6,084 bases of DNA from CAINVV01 sp038323575 (GTDB lineage: Bacteria; Bacteroidota; Bacteroidia; Bacteroidales; Prolixibacteraceae), in assembly GCA_038323575.1 (NCBI GenBank), contig JBBQHB010000158.1:1-6084 (forward strand), read 5' to 3'. The position numbers and the translations under genes were made by a program. Shown here one piece after another: positions 5,719 to 6,084 of the stretch (position 1 is the first letter of the stretch; the number at the start of each line of letters is the position of its first letter). A model generated the notes under the pieces. It was not told the DNA's origin. It did not search any database and was given only the letters and a program-made list of their open reading frames with translations.

Positions 5719-6084
5719 CTATACTGCAAGCCTTCGATTTTCATCTTCTAGCTTCTTTTGCAACTGATCCATATCTTTAGAAATCTTAGTATCTACTATT
5801 CTGGCATATATCTGTGTAGTTTTTAATGAAGTATGTCCCAACATTTTTGAAACAGTCTCCAAAGGAACTCCATTAGTCAAAGTTACTGAGGTGGCAAACG
5901 TATGACGGGCAACATGCATAGATAGATTTTTCTGAATCCCGCAAATATCAGCCAGTTCTTTTAAATAGCTGTTCATCTTCTGATTTGAATAAATCGGGAG
6001 TAACCTGTTTTTTGAAATGGCAACCGGATCATTCTCATATTTCTTCAACATTTCTTTAGCAGCTGGCAATAAAGGAATCCGGCA
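5719..6084 (-). CDS. Tyrosine recombinase/integrase, C-terminal part (N-terminus beyond right edge)
   Basis: The frame is open to the right edge and gives the last 121 residues of a phage-type integrase, which breaks and rejoins DNA at paired sites through a tyrosine-DNA link. Counting from the edge, HVARHTFA (57-64) supplies the catalytic His-x-x-Arg, GHTSLKTTQIYAR (83-95) supplies the second His (84) and the nucleophile Tyr (93, codon at 5806-5808). The first catalytic Arg would lie outside the window. The first five edge codons read CRIPL and continue smoothly into LPAAKEMLKKY, so the TTG at 6069 is internal and not the true start. The charged tail (KISKDMDQLQKKLEDENRRL) is common in Bacteroidota integrases. 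Its position upstream of an S gene fits either a specificity-switching recombinase or the integrase of a mobile island; the window cannot decide between them. Confidence 0.92.
   Translation of the reverse strand, partial: CRIPLLPAAKEMLKKYENDPVAISKNRLLPIYSNQKMNSYLKELADICGIQKNLSMHVARHTFATSVTLTNGVPLETVSKMLGHTSLKTTQIYARIVDTKISKDMDQLQKKLEDENRRLAV

Noticed and set aside
1..6084. tRNA genes, rRNA, CRISPR arrays or insertion sequences
   Set aside because: I read both strands and saw no cloverleaf-like tRNA ends, no regularly spaced repeats and no transposase; only the recombinase is mobile-element related.

Overview
The window looks like part of a Bacteroidota (Bacteroidetes) chromosome. The signs are candidate promoter -7 elements of the TAnnTTTG type, genes without clear Shine-Dalgarno sites, moderate to low GC, and a tyrosine recombinase of the kind common in that phylum. 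I cannot name a genus. Every gene I can support lies on the minus strand, so transcription runs from high to low coordinates. Both edges cut genes.

The core is a type I restriction-modification (R-M) locus. In transcription order it holds: the C-terminal part of a tyrosine recombinase (5719-6084, N-terminus beyond the right edge); an AT-rich 180-base gap with a candidate promoter and a perfect 12-bp inverted repeat; a half-size specificity subunit with one target-recognition domain (4978-5538); the adenine methyltransferase HsdM (3446-4972); a calcineurin-like metallophosphoesterase (2686-3444); a 97-base gap with a second candidate promoter overlapped by a 14-bp palindromic operator-like repeat; an unnamed winged-helix regulator-like protein (1629-2588); DinD (740-1606); and the first 250 residues of a second, apparently full-size HsdS (1-750, running off the left edge). 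The restriction and translocation subunit HsdR is not in the window. It would be expected beyond the left edge.

The spacing suggests two transcription units. One is half-hsdS, hsdM and phosphoesterase (gaps of 5 and 1 bp). The other is regulator, dinD and hsdS (a 22-bp gap and an 11-bp overlap). HsdM should methylate adenine in the site chosen by an S subunit. Two different S genes are present, so two specificities are possible. The winged-helix protein is well placed to control its own promoter, and with it dinD and the downstream hsdS. The recombinase next to the S gene, and the low-GC recognition domains, suggest that specificity changes by recombination here.

The points most worth a second look are the operator and promoter overlap, the half-S plus full-S arrangement, the phosphoesterase/regulator/DinD insertion inside an hsd locus, the out-of-frame ATG at the half-S start, and the inverted repeat beside the recombinase.
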